This document shows positions 1-8,193 of a DNA stretch of 33,459 nt, piece after piece. This DNA comes from an uncultured Clostridia bacterium (lineage in GTDB: Bacteria > Bacillota > Clostridia > Oscillospirales > Acutalibacteraceae). The stretch lies in NCBI GenBank assembly GCA_944376655.1, contig CALWDJ010000025.1:1-33459 (forward strand), read 5' to 3'. A program made the translations under genes and the position numbers. Positions within the stretch are counted from its first letter, which is position 1; each line of letters begins with the position of its first letter. The notes under the pieces are model-generated. The model did no database searches. It saw only the letters and a program-made list of their open reading frames with translations, and was not told where the DNA came from.

Positions 1-1
1 C

Positions 2-1414
2 AGTAAAATTATAATGTCCGGAAAGGACGGCGCCAGGTTTGCCGTGTCGGTTTCGTTTGGGACAGACGAATTTTCGGTCACGGAAAGTGCCGACAGGCTT
101 TTTTCAGACAGAGATGTATCGGCTGATAAAAGCAGAAAGTTCTGGAACGGCTATTTTGATTCCTGCCCCGTATATATATCGGGTGAGGAGGAGCTTCTTG
201 TCAGACAGTACTGGGCGTGGTGGTGCCTGCTTGTGAATGTGAGCGATGTGGAGTTTAACCGTTTCCCGGTTTATATGGCTCCGGACAGGACCGGCTGGCT
301 TGGAACATGGAGCAACGACGGGCCGGAATGCATGGCGGCTCTTTCGCTCACCTGTATGCGTGACACGGCAAAAAGACTTATTTGCTCATATATTGATGCC
401 GCGATAAATTCCGAGGGGCGGCACGGCTGGTATCTTCATTCTGATGGGGAAAGCTGCTACGGCAGGAAAGGCGATTCGGGACGTCTCTCCAACGGCGTTG
501 CTATAATAGTACATACTGTGGGATTTTACATAAGGAATACCGGAGATAAGGACATTCTTGATTTCAGGCTGCCTTCGGGTATGACCGTGTATGAGAAGCT
601 CAGCCTTTATATGCACAGCATCGGGAAAGACCGGGATATAAATTCCGATTCGCTTATCGAATGGGCTAATCTCTGGGAGAGCGGCTGGGACGATAAGCTG
701 GGATGCTTTTTCAGAAACGCCCCTATCGGAGAATGGTGGAAAGCGGCGGAGAGCATGAGCGAAGCGGAATATCAGGCTTTCCTCAAAAAAAACCGCTCGC
801 CTGTCACTACTGTGGTTGAGCAGGTTTACTATTTAAGGGCGCTTTCCGAAATGTCGGCGATGGCGCGTATAAAAAATGACGCTGAGTTTGAAAAGCAGTG
901 CGCGGATAAGTATAATAAGGTCAGAGCGGCTGTACGTTCTGAATGCTGGAGCGGAGAAGACGGGTTCTATCACGATATTGACGTAAACGCCGGTGAAATT
1001 ATAAACGCAAAGAGCGCCGATTCGTTTTATTTCCTCTATTACGAAACCGACGGAGACAGAAAAAAGCAAATATATTCCCATCTTGACAATCCCGACGAGT
1101 TCGGACTTTATTATACTCCTATGCAGAGCGCCGACTGCGAAGGCTTTTCGCCTGACGGCTACTGGAGCGGCGGTCACTGGCCGAGGGAAATGTCATATCT
1201 GGCGTTAGGGCTTGATAAGGCGGGATATACGGAAAAAGCCGTTGGGATTCTTAAGAAAGCACTTTGCTCCGGAAAGGGAAATATTTTTTATGAGGTGCTT
1301 AATCCTTATACGGGAAAGCCCACCACCGGTATTACAAGAATGGCGTACGATATAATGGACGTTGTGGCGCTTCTGGCGGTAAGCGGAAAAATCAGGTGGA
1401 CCAGAGAGATATAA
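2..1414 (+). CDS. GH63/trehalase-like (alpha/alpha)6-barrel glycosidase, 5' end probably cut by window
   Basis: Probable glycoside hydrolase with an (alpha/alpha)6 barrel, related to the GH63/GH37/MGH1-like superfamily. At least 466 residues are visible from an ATG at 14. That ATG has no Shine-Dalgarno site, the frame is open to the window edge, and the first residues read like the end of a beta-sandwich, so the true start is probably upstream. Barrel signatures include LWESGWDD (about residues 220-227), a helix beginning VVEQVYYLRAL (about 268), and GYWSGGHWPREMSYLALGL (about 385-403), which matches the YWRGP.W...NYL..GL segment of GH63-type enzymes. Catalytic acids cannot be assigned with confidence. 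The stop lies 18 nt before the next gene, a solute-binding protein, so it probably belongs to the same transcript. No signal peptide can be judged because the N-terminus is missing. The substrate is unknown; glucosidase, mannosidase or rhamnosidase-like activities are all possible. Confidence 0.7.
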   Translation, partial: SKIIMSGKDGARFAVSVSFGTDEFSVTESADRLFSDRDVSADKSRKFWNGYFDSCPVYISGEEELLVRQYWAWWCLLVNVSDVEFNRFPVYMAPDRTGWLGTWSNDGPECMAALSLTCMRDTAKRLICSYIDAAINSEGRHGWYLHSDGESCYGRKGDSGRLSNGVAIIVHTVGFYIRNTGDKDILDFRLPSGMTVYEKLSLYMHSIGKDRDINSDSLIEWANLWESGWDDKLGCFFRNAPIGEWWKAAESMSEAEYQAFLKKNRSPVTTVVEQVYYLRALSEMSAMARIKNDAEFEKQCADKYNKVRAAVRSECWSGEDGFYHDIDVNAGEIINAKSADSFYFLYYETDGDRKKQIYSHLDNPDEFGLYYTPMQSADCEGFSPDGYWSGGHWPREMSYLALGLDKAGYTEKAVGILKKALCSGKGNIFYEVLNPYTGKPTTGITRMAYDIMDVVALLAVSGKIRWTREI

Positions 1415-1421
1415 CAGATTC

Positions 1422-1427
1422 GGGTGA
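1422..1427 (+). promoter_or_regulatory. ribosome binding site that decides a TTG start
   Basis: GGGTGA lies five bases before the TTG at 1433. The same arrangement (GGGGTGA, then five bases, then TTG) occurs before the gene at 6105. An upstream in-frame GTG at 1424 overlaps this site and is therefore less likely to be the start. Confidence 0.5.
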
Positions 1428-1432
1428 TTGTT

Positions 1433-4261
1433 TTGGGCACAGCTAAATCAACTAAAAAAACATTAAGAATGCTTGCTGCCGTTACGGCTGCGGTAATTTC
1501 GCTTTGCGCCTGTTCGGCAATATCGGCGCAGGAAATGAGCATACCGTTAAGCGGCTCGGATGAGTATAAGGATTACGTCGATTATTTTTCCGGCGCGGAG
1601 GAAAGCGCGGCTGATGCAATAAAACTTCTGCCCGAAAGCGCTTCCGCGCTTGAAAATGCGGAGCTTGTCCCGCGGGAGGACAACGGCGGCAACTGTCTTG
1701 ATATCGCCGAAGGCGGCAGCGCGTCATGGAAAATCACGGGGGAGCCGGGCTGGTACAGCGTCAGGATAAACTACTATCCGGGCGAGTGCCGCTCGTCATA
1801 TGCCTCGGTCTCTGTGAAAATAAACGGTGAGATACCTTTTGCCGAAGCAGGCGGAATAAGTTTAAGCTGCATATATGCCGACAAGGACGGTATCAGGCAG
1901 GATTATTACGGCAACGATATCCGTTCGTCACAAAGCCTTGCGCCCCGCTGGGAAACAACATATTTATACGATACGGAGCGATATGAAAACAGTCCGCTTT
2001 GCTTTTACCTTGAAAACACAGATGAGTTTTCGGTCGGCTCGGTCACCGGGAACTTTTCGGTTTCATTGGTTGAACTTGTGCCTTACAGCGGCACACCGGA
2101 CTATGCTGATACATTAAAAGAATATTCCGCTCTCGGGTACACCGAGATAAGCGACAGCTTTGATTTGTACGAAGCGGAGAATTATTTTCTCAAATCAGAC
2201 CCTACGGTTGTACCGGTGAGCGACAGCAGCTCTTCGGTAACGCCGCACGATAATTTTCTGATGAAGCTCAATACTGTAAGCGGCTCAAACTGGAAAACCG
2301 CCGGACAGTTCATAATATGGAAGATAAATGTTAAGCAGGCAGGTCTTTACAGGATAACGCTTAAGGTAAAACAGGATTTCAGGGAAGGTCTTTACTCAAC
2401 GAGACGGCTTTATATAAACGGTGAAATACCTTTTGCCGAAGCTAATGCCGTCAGATTCATATATACCGGCGGTTGGGTCAATATGACCCTCGGCGACGAG
2501 CAGAACGGTGACTGGCTGTTTTATTTTGAGGAGGGTGAAAACGAAATAAAGCTCGAGGCGGTGCTCGGTGAAATGGGCGGCGCACTGCGTGAGGTAAGCG
2601 ATATAGTTGACAGCCTTAACACCATATACCGTGAAATACTCGCGGTCACAGGCGCTTCGCCTGACTCTTACAGGGATTACAGTCTTGACAAACTGGTGCC
2701 GGAGGTGCTTGAAAGTATTTCGGTTCAGAAAAAAAGGCTTGAAGAGGTAAGGGACAGCTTTGAGGCGGTCACCGGTAAAAAGGGCGGAGACCTTTCGGTT
2801 TTCGACACGCTTATAAAACAGCTCGGCAGCTTTGAGGAGGATCCGGACAATATTCCGCCGGCATTCAGTTATTTCAAAACAAATATAGGCTCGCTTGGCA
2901 CATGGTACACCTCGGCGCTGTCACAACCTCTTTCTATGGACTCATTTATAATAAGCGGCAAAAACAATGAAATACCGGAAGCTGAGGCAAACATATTTAA
3001 AAAGATTGCGGACAGCATTATTTCCTTTATCTCGTCTTTTATTGTCGATTACAATAATATCGGCAATATGTCAGACAATTCAGGGAAGCCTGTAAAGGTC
3101 TGGATGACATCGGGAAGAGACCAGATGCAGGTTCTTAAAACAATGATACAGAATTCATTTGTTCAGGAAAGCGGAATAAATGTTCAGCTTGAAAATGTTG
3201 ATACGGCTTCGGTTCTCAAGGCGGTATTTGCCGGAAACGGACCTGATGTGCTTCTTGGTGCGGCGGTTTCTGATCCGGTAAACTATGCGCTGCGCAATGC
3301 CGTGTACGACCTTAATACATTTGACGGAATTGATGAAATACGGGAGCGCTTTTATCCGGAAACGCTCGTTCCGTTGAGCTTCGGAGGCTCGCTGTACGCT
3401 CTGCCTGAAACGGTTACTTTTCCGCTTCTGTTTTACAGGGCGGACATACTCGGAGAGCTTGAGCAGCCGCTGCCTGAGACATGGGACGATGTTATTGAGC
3501 TTATATCGGTTCTTCAGAAAAACAATATGACCTTCGGGCTTCCGTCGTCGCTTAATACATATTCGAGCTTTATGTTCCAGTACGGCGGGGAAATGTATGC
3601 CGGAAACGGGCAGGAGACTCTCCTTTCGTCACAGAAGAACGCCGACGCTTTCGAGCTTATGGTGAATTTTTACAGCAATTATTCGCTTGACCTGCAGTAC
3701 GATTTTGTCAACCGCTTCAGAACCGGTGAAATGCCGGTGGCGGTGGCTGAAATAGGGTCGTATAACAACTTAAAGGTGTCGGCTCCCGAAATTGACGGAC
3801 TGTGGGGAATAGCGCTGCTGCCCGGAATAAAGAATGAAGACGGTACAATAAACAGAAGCGGCTGCATAAGCGCGACGGCAAGTATACTGCTTAAAGGCTC
3901 AAAGCAGCCGGAAAAAGCGTTTGAGTTTCTTGACTGGTGGAGCTCAGCAGATGTTCAGTCTCAGTTCGGAAAAGAGATTGAAAGCATATTGGGGCCGTCG
4001 TCAAGATACCTTACCGCCAACAGGGAAGCGTTTGAGACGCTGCCGTGGACAGAAAGCGAAATCAGGGTGATAGACGGTCAGATTTCGGTTTCGAGTGCGG
4101 TTGAAGAGGTGCCGGGAAGCTATTATCTCAGCCGGCATTTCAACAATGCTTTAAGAGCGGTGCTTATTAAGGACGAGGATATTAAGGACACGCTTGATAA
4201 GTATACCGCAGATATCAACAAAGAGCTTTCGGACAAACGCAGCGAGTTCGGACTTGAATAA
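1433..4261 (+). CDS. very large ABC sugar solute-binding lipoprotein with N-terminal sugar-binding-like domains
   Basis: Extracellular solute-binding protein of 942 residues, about twice the usual 430-550. The N-terminus has a basic stretch, a hydrophobic segment (about 13-26) and a lipobox-like LCAC with Cys27, so a membrane-anchored lipoprotein is likely. Two beta-rich domains follow, each carrying the hexapeptide-plus motif INGEIPFAEA (about 130-139 and 328-337) after an aromatic Y.V/ITL strand, as in galactose-binding-like or CBM modules. A helical region (about 380-545) connects to a family 1 solute-binding domain from about 553 to the end, recognised by KVWMTSGRD, PDVLLG, YALPETV, LFYRADIL, PLPETWDDV and EKAFEFLDWW. 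The permease genes follow directly. The TTG start is chosen for its ribosome site. The protein probably captures oligosaccharides for one of the two permease pairs; the ligand is unknown. Confidence 0.85.
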   Translation: MGTAKSTKKTLRMLAAVTAAVISLCACSAISAQEMSIPLSGSDEYKDYVDYFSGAEESAADAIKLLPESASALENAELVPREDNGGNCLDIAEGGSASWKITGEPGWYSVRINYYPGECRSSYASVSVKINGEIPFAEAGGISLSCIYADKDGIRQDYYGNDIRSSQSLAPRWETTYLYDTERYENSPLCFYLENTDEFSVGSVTGNFSVSLVELVPYSGTPDYADTLKEYSALGYTEISDSFDLYEAENYFLKSDPTVVPVSDSSSSVTPHDNFLMKLNTVSGSNWKTAGQFIIWKINVKQAGLYRITLKVKQDFREGLYSTRRLYINGEIPFAEANAVRFIYTGGWVNMTLGDEQNGDWLFYFEEGENEIKLEAVLGEMGGALREVSDIVDSLNTIYREILAVTGASPDSYRDYSLDKLVPEVLESISVQKKRLEEVRDSFEAVTGKKGGDLSVFDTLIKQLGSFEEDPDNIPPAFSYFKTNIGSLGTWYTSALSQPLSMDSFIISGKNNEIPEAEANIFKKIADSIISFISSFIVDYNNIGNMSDNSGKPVKVWMTSGRDQMQVLKTMIQNSFVQESGINVQLENVDTASVLKAVFAGNGPDVLLGAAVSDPVNYALRNAVYDLNTFDGIDEIRERFYPETLVPLSFGGSLYALPETVTFPLLFYRADILGELEQPLPETWDDVIELISVLQKNNMTFGLPSSLNTYSSFMFQYGGEMYAGNGQETLLSSQKNADAFELMVNFYSNYSLDLQYDFVNRFRTGEMPVAVAEIGSYNNLKVSAPEIDGLWGIALLPGIKNEDGTINRSGCISATASILLKGSKQPEKAFEFLDWWSSADVQSQFGKEIESILGPSSRYLTANREAFETLPWTESEIRVIDGQISVSSAVEEVPGSYYLSRHFNNALRAVLIKDEDIKDTLDKYTADINKELSDKRSEFGLE

Positions 4262-4272
4262 GAGGTCAGAAA

Positions 4273-5193
4273 ATGAATAAAATATCACTCGGTGAAAAAA
4301 TACGTTACAATCTGAGGCTTGCAAAGAAAAATTACGACTGCTATCTTTTTCTTCTGCCGTTCGGGATACTTTTCGCGGCGTTTGTGGTAATGCCGGTGGC
4401 GATTTCCATATTTTTCGGGTTTACGGATTTCAATCTGCTTGAAATGCCCGAGCTTGTGGGACTCAAAAATTACCAGAAGCTGTTTGTAGATGATGAGATT
4501 TTCACTATCGCGTTCAGGAATACCATAATAATTGCGCTTGTTGTGGGTCCGATAGGTTATCTCGCGTCCTTGCTGATAGCGTGGCAGATAAATGAGCTTA
4601 ACAATGTCCTGAGGGCGGTCATGGTAACAATAATGTATGCTCCGTCAATATCCGGCGGCGCTTATACGATATGGCAGTATATTTTCAGCAACGATTCTTA
4701 CGGCTATATAAACAGTGTGCTGATAAGCCTCGGCGTAATAAAAAAGCCGGTGCAGTTCCTGTCAGACACAGAGTGGATGCTGCCGATTGTTATTATAGTT
4801 ATGATATGGATGAGCTTGGGCGCCGGATTTCTGTCGTTTGTAGCGGGACTTAAAACAATAGATAAAAGCTTTTATGAGGCGGGATATATCGAGGGAATAA
4901 AAAGCCGCTGGCAGGAGCTGTGGTTTATAACCCTTCCTACCATGAAGCCGCAGCTGATGTTCGGCGCGGTAATGAGCATCACCGCAACCTTCTCGGCAGG
5001 CGCCGTAGGAACCCAGCTTTTCGGCTCTCCCAGCACGGATTACGCCGCGCACACCATAATAAATCATCTCGAGGATTACGGAAACACTCGTTTTGAAATG
5101 GGCTATGCCTGCGCGATAGCAACAGTGCTTTTCGCGCTGATGATAATATGCAACGAGCTCATTAAAAGGCTTTTGAATAGGGTGGGCACCTGA
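4273..5193 (+). CDS. sugar ABC transporter permease, MalF/UgpA type
   Basis: Inner-membrane permease subunit of a carbohydrate uptake (CUT1) ABC transporter, 306 residues with about six membrane segments. An N-terminal cytoplasmic stretch precedes the first helix (about 23-48). The cytoplasmic EAA loop that docks to the ATPase is clear at about 202-226 (EAGYIEGIKS ... ITLPTMKP). The start is the ATG at 4273, preceded by GAGG at 4262-4265. The gene begins 11 nt after the solute-binding protein gene and is followed two bases after its stop by the partner permease. No ATPase gene is in the window, so a shared MsmK-like ATPase encoded elsewhere is inferred. The solute-binding gene at 1433 is the likely partner by position. 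Confidence 0.93.
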   Translation: MNKISLGEKIRYNLRLAKKNYDCYLFLLPFGILFAAFVVMPVAISIFFGFTDFNLLEMPELVGLKNYQKLFVDDEIFTIAFRNTIIIALVVGPIGYLASLLIAWQINELNNVLRAVMVTIMYAPSISGGAYTIWQYIFSNDSYGYINSVLISLGVIKKPVQFLSDTEWMLPIVIIVMIWMSLGAGFLSFVAGLKTIDKSFYEAGYIEGIKSRWQELWFITLPTMKPQLMFGAVMSITATFSAGAVGTQLFGSPSTDYAAHTIINHLEDYGNTRFEMGYACAIATVLFALMIICNELIKRLLNRVGT

Positions 5194-5195
5194 TA

Positions 5196-6080
5196 ATGAA
5201 AAAAACTACCGAAAAGAAAGTAAAACGCATTTCGCGGGCGGGACTGGCAAGGTCGGTCGGCGGCAATGCGGTAAACTTCATATTTCTTTGCATAATAGCG
5301 GCATTTATGGCGCTTCCGCTGCTGTATGTGATAAGCAATGCCTTCAAGCCGATGGATGAAATTTTTGTTTATCCGCCGCGGCTGTATGTAATTAACCCCA
5401 CACTGAGCAATTTCAAAAATCTGAGCTCGCTTATGTCGCAGTCGTGGATACCTTTTTCAAGATACATATTCAACTCGGTGTTTGTCACGGCAATTTCAAC
5501 CTTTTTGCAGATAATATTCGCCTCCATGGCGGCGTATGTGCTTGAAAAGCGAGAATTTCCCGGTAAGCGGATATTCTTTGGCACAGTGGTTATTTCCCTT
5601 ATGTTCACCGCGACCGTAACCGCGATACCTAACTATATTATTATGAATTCTCTTAATATGGTGAATACGTATTTCGCGCTTATTCTTCCTGCTGCCGCTT
5701 CCTCAATGGGACTTTATCTTATGAAGCAGTTTATCGCAACAAGCGTTCCGACGGTTATTCTTGAAGCGGCGCGGGTGGACGGCGCAAGCGAGATGCGGAT
5801 ATTCTGGCAGATAGTTATGCCGCTTGTAAAACCCGCGTGGCTTACACTAATCATATTTTCTTTCCAGTCTATATGGAGCACTACCGGTAACGGCTATATT
5901 TATACCGAGACTCTCAAGCCGCTTAATTACGCGCTTAGTCAGGTGGTTTCAGGAGGAGTGGCTCGGACCGGCTCCGCTGCGGCCGTGGCGTTCATAATGC
6001 TGCTGCCGCCGCTGGTTGTTTTCATAGTATCGCAGAGCAATATACTTAATACTATGGCGTCATCGGGCATAAAGGAATAG
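5196..6080 (+). CDS. sugar ABC transporter permease, MalG/UgpE type
   Basis: Second membrane subunit of the first carbohydrate transporter, 294 residues with six predicted helices. The first helix (about 25-48) is followed by the SNAFKPMDEIF segment typical of MalG-type subunits (S.KP..E.F). The EAA loop is at about 190-213 (EAARVDGASE ... QIVMPLVKPA). The ATG lies two bases after the stop of the MalF-type gene, and an AGGGTGG ribosome site sits inside that gene's end, so translation is probably coupled. Together the two permeases would form the translocation pore. Assignment to the CUT1 family is firm; the sugar is unknown. Confidence 0.93.
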   Translation: MKKTTEKKVKRISRAGLARSVGGNAVNFIFLCIIAAFMALPLLYVISNAFKPMDEIFVYPPRLYVINPTLSNFKNLSSLMSQSWIPFSRYIFNSVFVTAISTFLQIIFASMAAYVLEKREFPGKRIFFGTVVISLMFTATVTAIPNYIIMNSLNMVNTYFALILPAAASSMGLYLMKQFIATSVPTVILEAARVDGASEMRIFWQIVMPLVKPAWLTLIIFSFQSIWSTTGNGYIYTETLKPLNYALSQVVSGGVARTGSAAAVAFIMLLPPLVVFIVSQSNILNTMASSGIKE

Positions 6081-6092
6081 TTTCTTTTGTTT

Positions 6093-6099
6093 GGGGTGA
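6093..6099 (+). promoter_or_regulatory. ribosome binding site that decides a TTG start
   Basis: GGGGTGA lies five bases before TTG at 6105, which opens with Lys-Lys-Arg-Lys and a hydrophobic signal segment. The longer reading from a TTG at 6087 would place the ribosome site inside the coding region and is disfavoured. Confidence 0.55.
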
Positions 6100-6104
6100 A
6101 AATT

Positions 6105-8174
6105 TTGAAAAAAAGAAAATGGCGCCGCTCGGTTCTGGCGCTTCTGCTTTTAATACAGATACCGCTTTTTTCCGCCGCCGCCGAATCTCCGACGAGGAGC
6201 TTTACATATGACCTTGAGAATAATGCCGTTCCCGCTCCGGATGCGGCAGAGTTTTATATAAATATTACCGGAGAGCACCTCGGTACAGGCGCTTTTACGG
6301 AGCCGACCGATGTTTGCTGCGATTCGGACGGCAATATATATATAGTTGACAAGGGCAACAGCCGGATCGTAAAGACGGATCCCGACTGCCGCACCGCGGA
6401 GGTTATAAAAGAGTTTGAAAACGGCGGAAAAACCGATACGTTTAGCCAGCCCGAGGGCGTTTTTGTTACGGGCGAGGGAGACATTTATATATGCGATACA
6501 GGGAACAGACGCATAGTAGAGCTTGCCGCCGACTTTTCCTTTAAAAGAATAATTCCCGCGCCTGACGCGGCGGCTCTGGGCGAGGATTTCGCCTTTACAC
6601 CGGTGAGGATAACCGTGGATTCGCTCGGCAGAATGTATGTTGTTTCGAGAAACTTCAATTCCGGTATAATAGAGCTTGATAAAAAAGGTGCGTTTAACCA
6701 GATTTTCGGCGCGGTTGAAGTGGAATTTTCACTGTCCGATATATTCTGGAGAATGATTTCCACAAAGGCGCAGAAGGAACGTTCGGTTTCGCTTGTTCCT
6801 AACGAGTACAGCAGCGTTTGTGTTGACGAAAAGAATTTCATATACGCCTGCTCGGCTTATTTTGACTCTACCGATTCGTTAAGCTCTGTAAAAAAGCTCA
6901 ACGCGCTCGGAAAAAACATATTAGACGAGATATCAACTCTCAATGTCAACCGGTATTCAAAGGGAAAATACGGAGGACCGGAAACCTATGTGGACGTCTG
7001 CTCGTTGGGTAACGGGATATACGCGCTGCTTGACAATACGCGCGGCAGGGTATTTGTCTACAATGATGACGGTGATATGCTCTTTGAGTTCGGGGGAAAG
7101 GGAAGCTACGCCGGAACATTTGAAACCGTATCGGCGCTTGACTATCATTCCGGAAGATTTTATGTTGCGGACTCGCGCGGCGACTTTGTTTCGGTTTTCA
7201 ATCTGACTGATTACGCCATGAAATATATTCAGGCGGCGGAATACCATTCGGCGGGCGATTACGAATCCGAAAACGGTATATGGAAGGAAATATACGCGCT
7301 TAACAACAACAGTATATGCACAATAAGAAATTTCGGTCGTGTCAATTACCGCGAGGGAAATTACGCGGAGGCTATGCACTATTTCAAGCTGGCTAATGAC
7401 CGTGAGTCTTATTCAAAGGCTTACAGCGCCCAGCGCCGGATTTTTACCGGCGAGCATTTTTCGCTGATTTTTACCGGCGCTATTCTTGCTGTCTTGGCGC
7501 TTATAGCCATAGCGGCGGTAAATAAGAGACGTCCGAAAAAGGAGCGTGACCCGTTTACATATTCTTCGGCTCTCAGATACAGCCTTAAGATCATTTCAAG
7601 ACCGATAAGCTCATTCTGGAATATGAAAAAGGAAGGATACGGAAGGACGTCTGCCGCGTTAACGATACTTGCGGCGGCAACGCTGTTTTTTGCGGTATTC
7701 AACTGTACGAGGGGCTTTATCTTTACAACCGGCATAGGGACAGACAGCTTTGTGATGAGCCTGTTCACGGTTATAGCCCCGTTTTTCCTTTTTGTGATAT
7801 GCAACTGGTGCGTGTCAAGCCTTATGAGCGGCGAGGGCAGCTTCAAATACATATTTATGGGAACCGCCTATTCGCTTACGCCGATGCTGATATTCCTTCC
7901 TGTGCTGCTTATCTGCTCGCATATTATGACAGCCGACGAAAAGAGCATTTATATTCTGCTGATGTCGGTTATGCTTATCTGGACTTTCGCGCTTATTGTA
8001 TGCTCCAATATGCAGGTTCACTCCTACACCATGTCAAAGACGGTTCTGGTGCTTCTGATAACACTGCTCATAATGGTGATAGTAGTATTTCTTGTAATGC
8101 TGGTATTCGCGCTTGTGAGCCAGATGATAGGCGTAGGCAGCGATATGGCAAACGAAATTTATCTCCGTTTTTAA
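6105..8174 (+). CDS. NHL beta-propeller / Yip1-domain membrane protein
   Basis: Membrane protein of 689 residues with a three-part layout. A signal peptide (about 1-24) leads into an extracellular NHL-type beta-propeller. Repeats such as GNIYIVDKGNSRIVK (about 76-90), GDIYICDTGNRRIVE (about 125-139) and GRMYVVSRN are visible, with later blades near 325-375. A helical, TPR-like stretch follows (about 385-445; NYREGNYAEAMHYFKLA). A membrane helix near 455-475 then precedes a C-terminal Yip1-type domain with about five helices and the characteristic NWCVSSLMSGEG ... GTAYSLTPM segment (about 565-595). The gene lies between a permease pair and a DUF5696-type gene. From memory, NHL-Yip1 proteins recur beside such transporters in Firmicutes. 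A sensing or assembly role for the transporter is inference; no enzymatic motif is seen. Confidence 0.8.
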   Translation: MKKRKWRRSVLALLLLIQIPLFSAAAESPTRSFTYDLENNAVPAPDAAEFYINITGEHLGTGAFTEPTDVCCDSDGNIYIVDKGNSRIVKTDPDCRTAEVIKEFENGGKTDTFSQPEGVFVTGEGDIYICDTGNRRIVELAADFSFKRIIPAPDAAALGEDFAFTPVRITVDSLGRMYVVSRNFNSGIIELDKKGAFNQIFGAVEVEFSLSDIFWRMISTKAQKERSVSLVPNEYSSVCVDEKNFIYACSAYFDSTDSLSSVKKLNALGKNILDEISTLNVNRYSKGKYGGPETYVDVCSLGNGIYALLDNTRGRVFVYNDDGDMLFEFGGKGSYAGTFETVSALDYHSGRFYVADSRGDFVSVFNLTDYAMKYIQAAEYHSAGDYESENGIWKEIYALNNNSICTIRNFGRVNYREGNYAEAMHYFKLANDRESYSKAYSAQRRIFTGEHFSLIFTGAILAVLALIAIAAVNKRRPKKERDPFTYSSALRYSLKIISRPISSFWNMKKEGYGRTSAALTILAAATLFFAVFNCTRGFIFTTGIGTDSFVMSLFTVIAPFFLFVICNWCVSSLMSGEGSFKYIFMGTAYSLTPMLIFLPVLLICSHIMTADEKSIYILLMSVMLIWTFALIVCSNMQVHSYTMSKTVLVLLITLLIMVIVVFLVMLVFALVSQMIGVGSDMANEIYLRF

Positions 8175-8193
8175 CAGGGAAAGGTAAAGACTG

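Noticed and set aside
6957-7379. A 140-codon open frame on the - strand within the NHL/Yip1 gene
   Set aside because: It is antisense to the propeller coding region, with no ribosome site or family resemblance; treated as chance.
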